Source: Paenarthrobacter nitroguajacolicus JCM 14115
GTDB taxonomy: Bacteria; Actinomycetota; Actinomycetes; Actinomycetales; Micrococcaceae
Assembly: GCA_001313365.1 (NCBI GenBank)
Contig: BBFS01000066.1
Span: 1-26,917, forward strand
Direction: 5' to 3'
Length of the DNA stretch: 26,917 bases
Both the position numbers and the translations under genes were made by a program. Shown here piece by piece: positions 26,515 to 26,917 of this stretch. Every line of letters starts with the position of its first letter. The first letter of the stretch is position 1. Below the pieces are notes generated by a model. That model did no database searches and was not told where the DNA came from. It saw only the letters and a program-made list of their open reading frames with translations.

Positions 26515-26917
26515 TTACTCTTGGCCAAGTCCTGCGGCCGAGGTTTTCTTGCCTTCAACCTCGTTCAGCGTGCGGAGGTCGAAGATGCCGTTGATGTCGG
26601 CCTGCTTGGTGGTGCCGGCCTTGACGCCGTCTTCGAGGAGCTTGTTGTACGTTCCGGCCAGCGGGTCGGTAGTGAACTTGATGTTCTGCAGCGCCCGTTC
26701 AATCACGTTCGCCGGAAGCGGCTTGCCCGCAGTGTCCTTGAGGACCGCATTGATGGTGGTCGCCTTCTCGGAAGCGGAAGCGCTATTCAGCCAGTTCACG
26801 GACTCCACGTGGCCCTTCAGGAGGGCCTTCACGGTTTCGGGGTGTTCTGCGGCGAACTTCTTGTTCACGATCAGGATGGTGGTGGTGAAGTCACCGTTCT
26901 CCCACAGGTCCTTCTCA
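26515..26917 (-). CDS. NitT/TauT/SsuA-type ABC substrate-binding protein (3' end only)
   Basis: C-terminal 133 codons of a binding protein that continues past the right edge. The frame reads EKDLWENGDFTTTILIVNKK, FAAEHPETVKALLKGHVES, VNWLNSASASEKATTINAVL, ALQNIKFTTDPLAGTYNKLL and ends SAAGLGQE. The pattern of a transport helix after F---HPETV-ALL and the late PL---Y---L segment is that of aliphatic-sulfonate/taurine/nitrate binding proteins. No frame break occurs in this part. It converges on the mes operon, and a sulfonate substrate would fit its sulfur-metabolism neighbours. The exact substrate cannot be told from this part. Confidence 0.78.
   Translation of the reverse strand, partial: EKDLWENGDFTTTILIVNKKFAAEHPETVKALLKGHVESVNWLNSASASEKATTINAVLKDTAGKPLPANVIERALQNIKFTTDPLAGTYNKLLEDGVKAGTTKQADINGIFDLRTLNEVEGKKTSAAGLGQE

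Noticed and set aside
1..26917. Frame breaks at G/C runs as phase variation or pseudogene formation
   Set aside because: They occur in nearly every gene, in both directions and often several per gene, without loss of any family motif or build-up of other damage. Real phase variation affects one tract in a few surface genes.

Overview
The window is high-GC DNA from an actinobacterium, most likely Arthrobacter/Paenarthrobacter-like. The clues are a mycothione reductase (mycothiol is an actinobacterial thiol), strong GC bias at third codon positions, and the style of the sugar-ABC, LacI and GH78 genes. No tRNA, rRNA, CRISPR array, insertion sequence or phage gene was seen. Almost every gene is broken into two or more frames by short indels, mostly in G or C runs, although the protein families stay recognisable from end to end. 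I read these as sequence errors and give each gene as one span from start to stop.

Layout. (1) 1-4052: the 5' part of a GH3 glycosidase (-), then mycothione reductase, a VOC (glyoxalase/bleomycin-resistance) protein and a dihydrofolate-reductase-like protein (+). (2) 4053-4552: 500 bases without an intact gene, holding a short 2-hydroxyacid dehydrogenase remnant. (3) 4553-21295: twelve consecutive minus-strand genes that divide into three probable operons. In transcription order these are: A, sugar ABC binding protein, two permeases and a full-length GH78 alpha-L-rhamnosidase; B, an IclR regulator, a phthalate-family (FMN/2Fe-2S) reductase, a CYP199-like cytochrome P450 and an aromatic-acid/H+ symporter; C, an MFS sugar-type transporter, a TetR regulator, a second GH78 rhamnosidase and a GH3 beta-glycosidase. 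(4) 21296-22554: a divergent LacI-type regulator with two near-identical palindromic operators flanking a good sigma-70 promoter. (5) 22606-26331: a LysR regulator divergent from a three-gene operon, mesX, mesD (folate-independent methionine synthase) and a flavin reductase, closed by a strong terminator hairpin. (6) 26515-26917: the 3' end of a NitT/TauT/SsuA-type (sulfonate-like) binding protein.

How the genes may work together. Operons A to C read as a locus for plant phenolic rhamnosides. Uptake is by an ABC and an MFS system, terminal rhamnose is removed by two GH78 enzymes and glucose by GH3, and the freed methoxy-aromatic acid is imported by the AAHS carrier and O-demethylated by the P450/reductase pair. 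The right-hand block is about sulfur and methionine: MesX is thought to be an oxygenase that supports MesD, and the flavin reductase is well placed to feed it reduced flavin, beside a sulfonate-type uptake gene. The family assignments are firm. The substrates and the joint pathway are inference.
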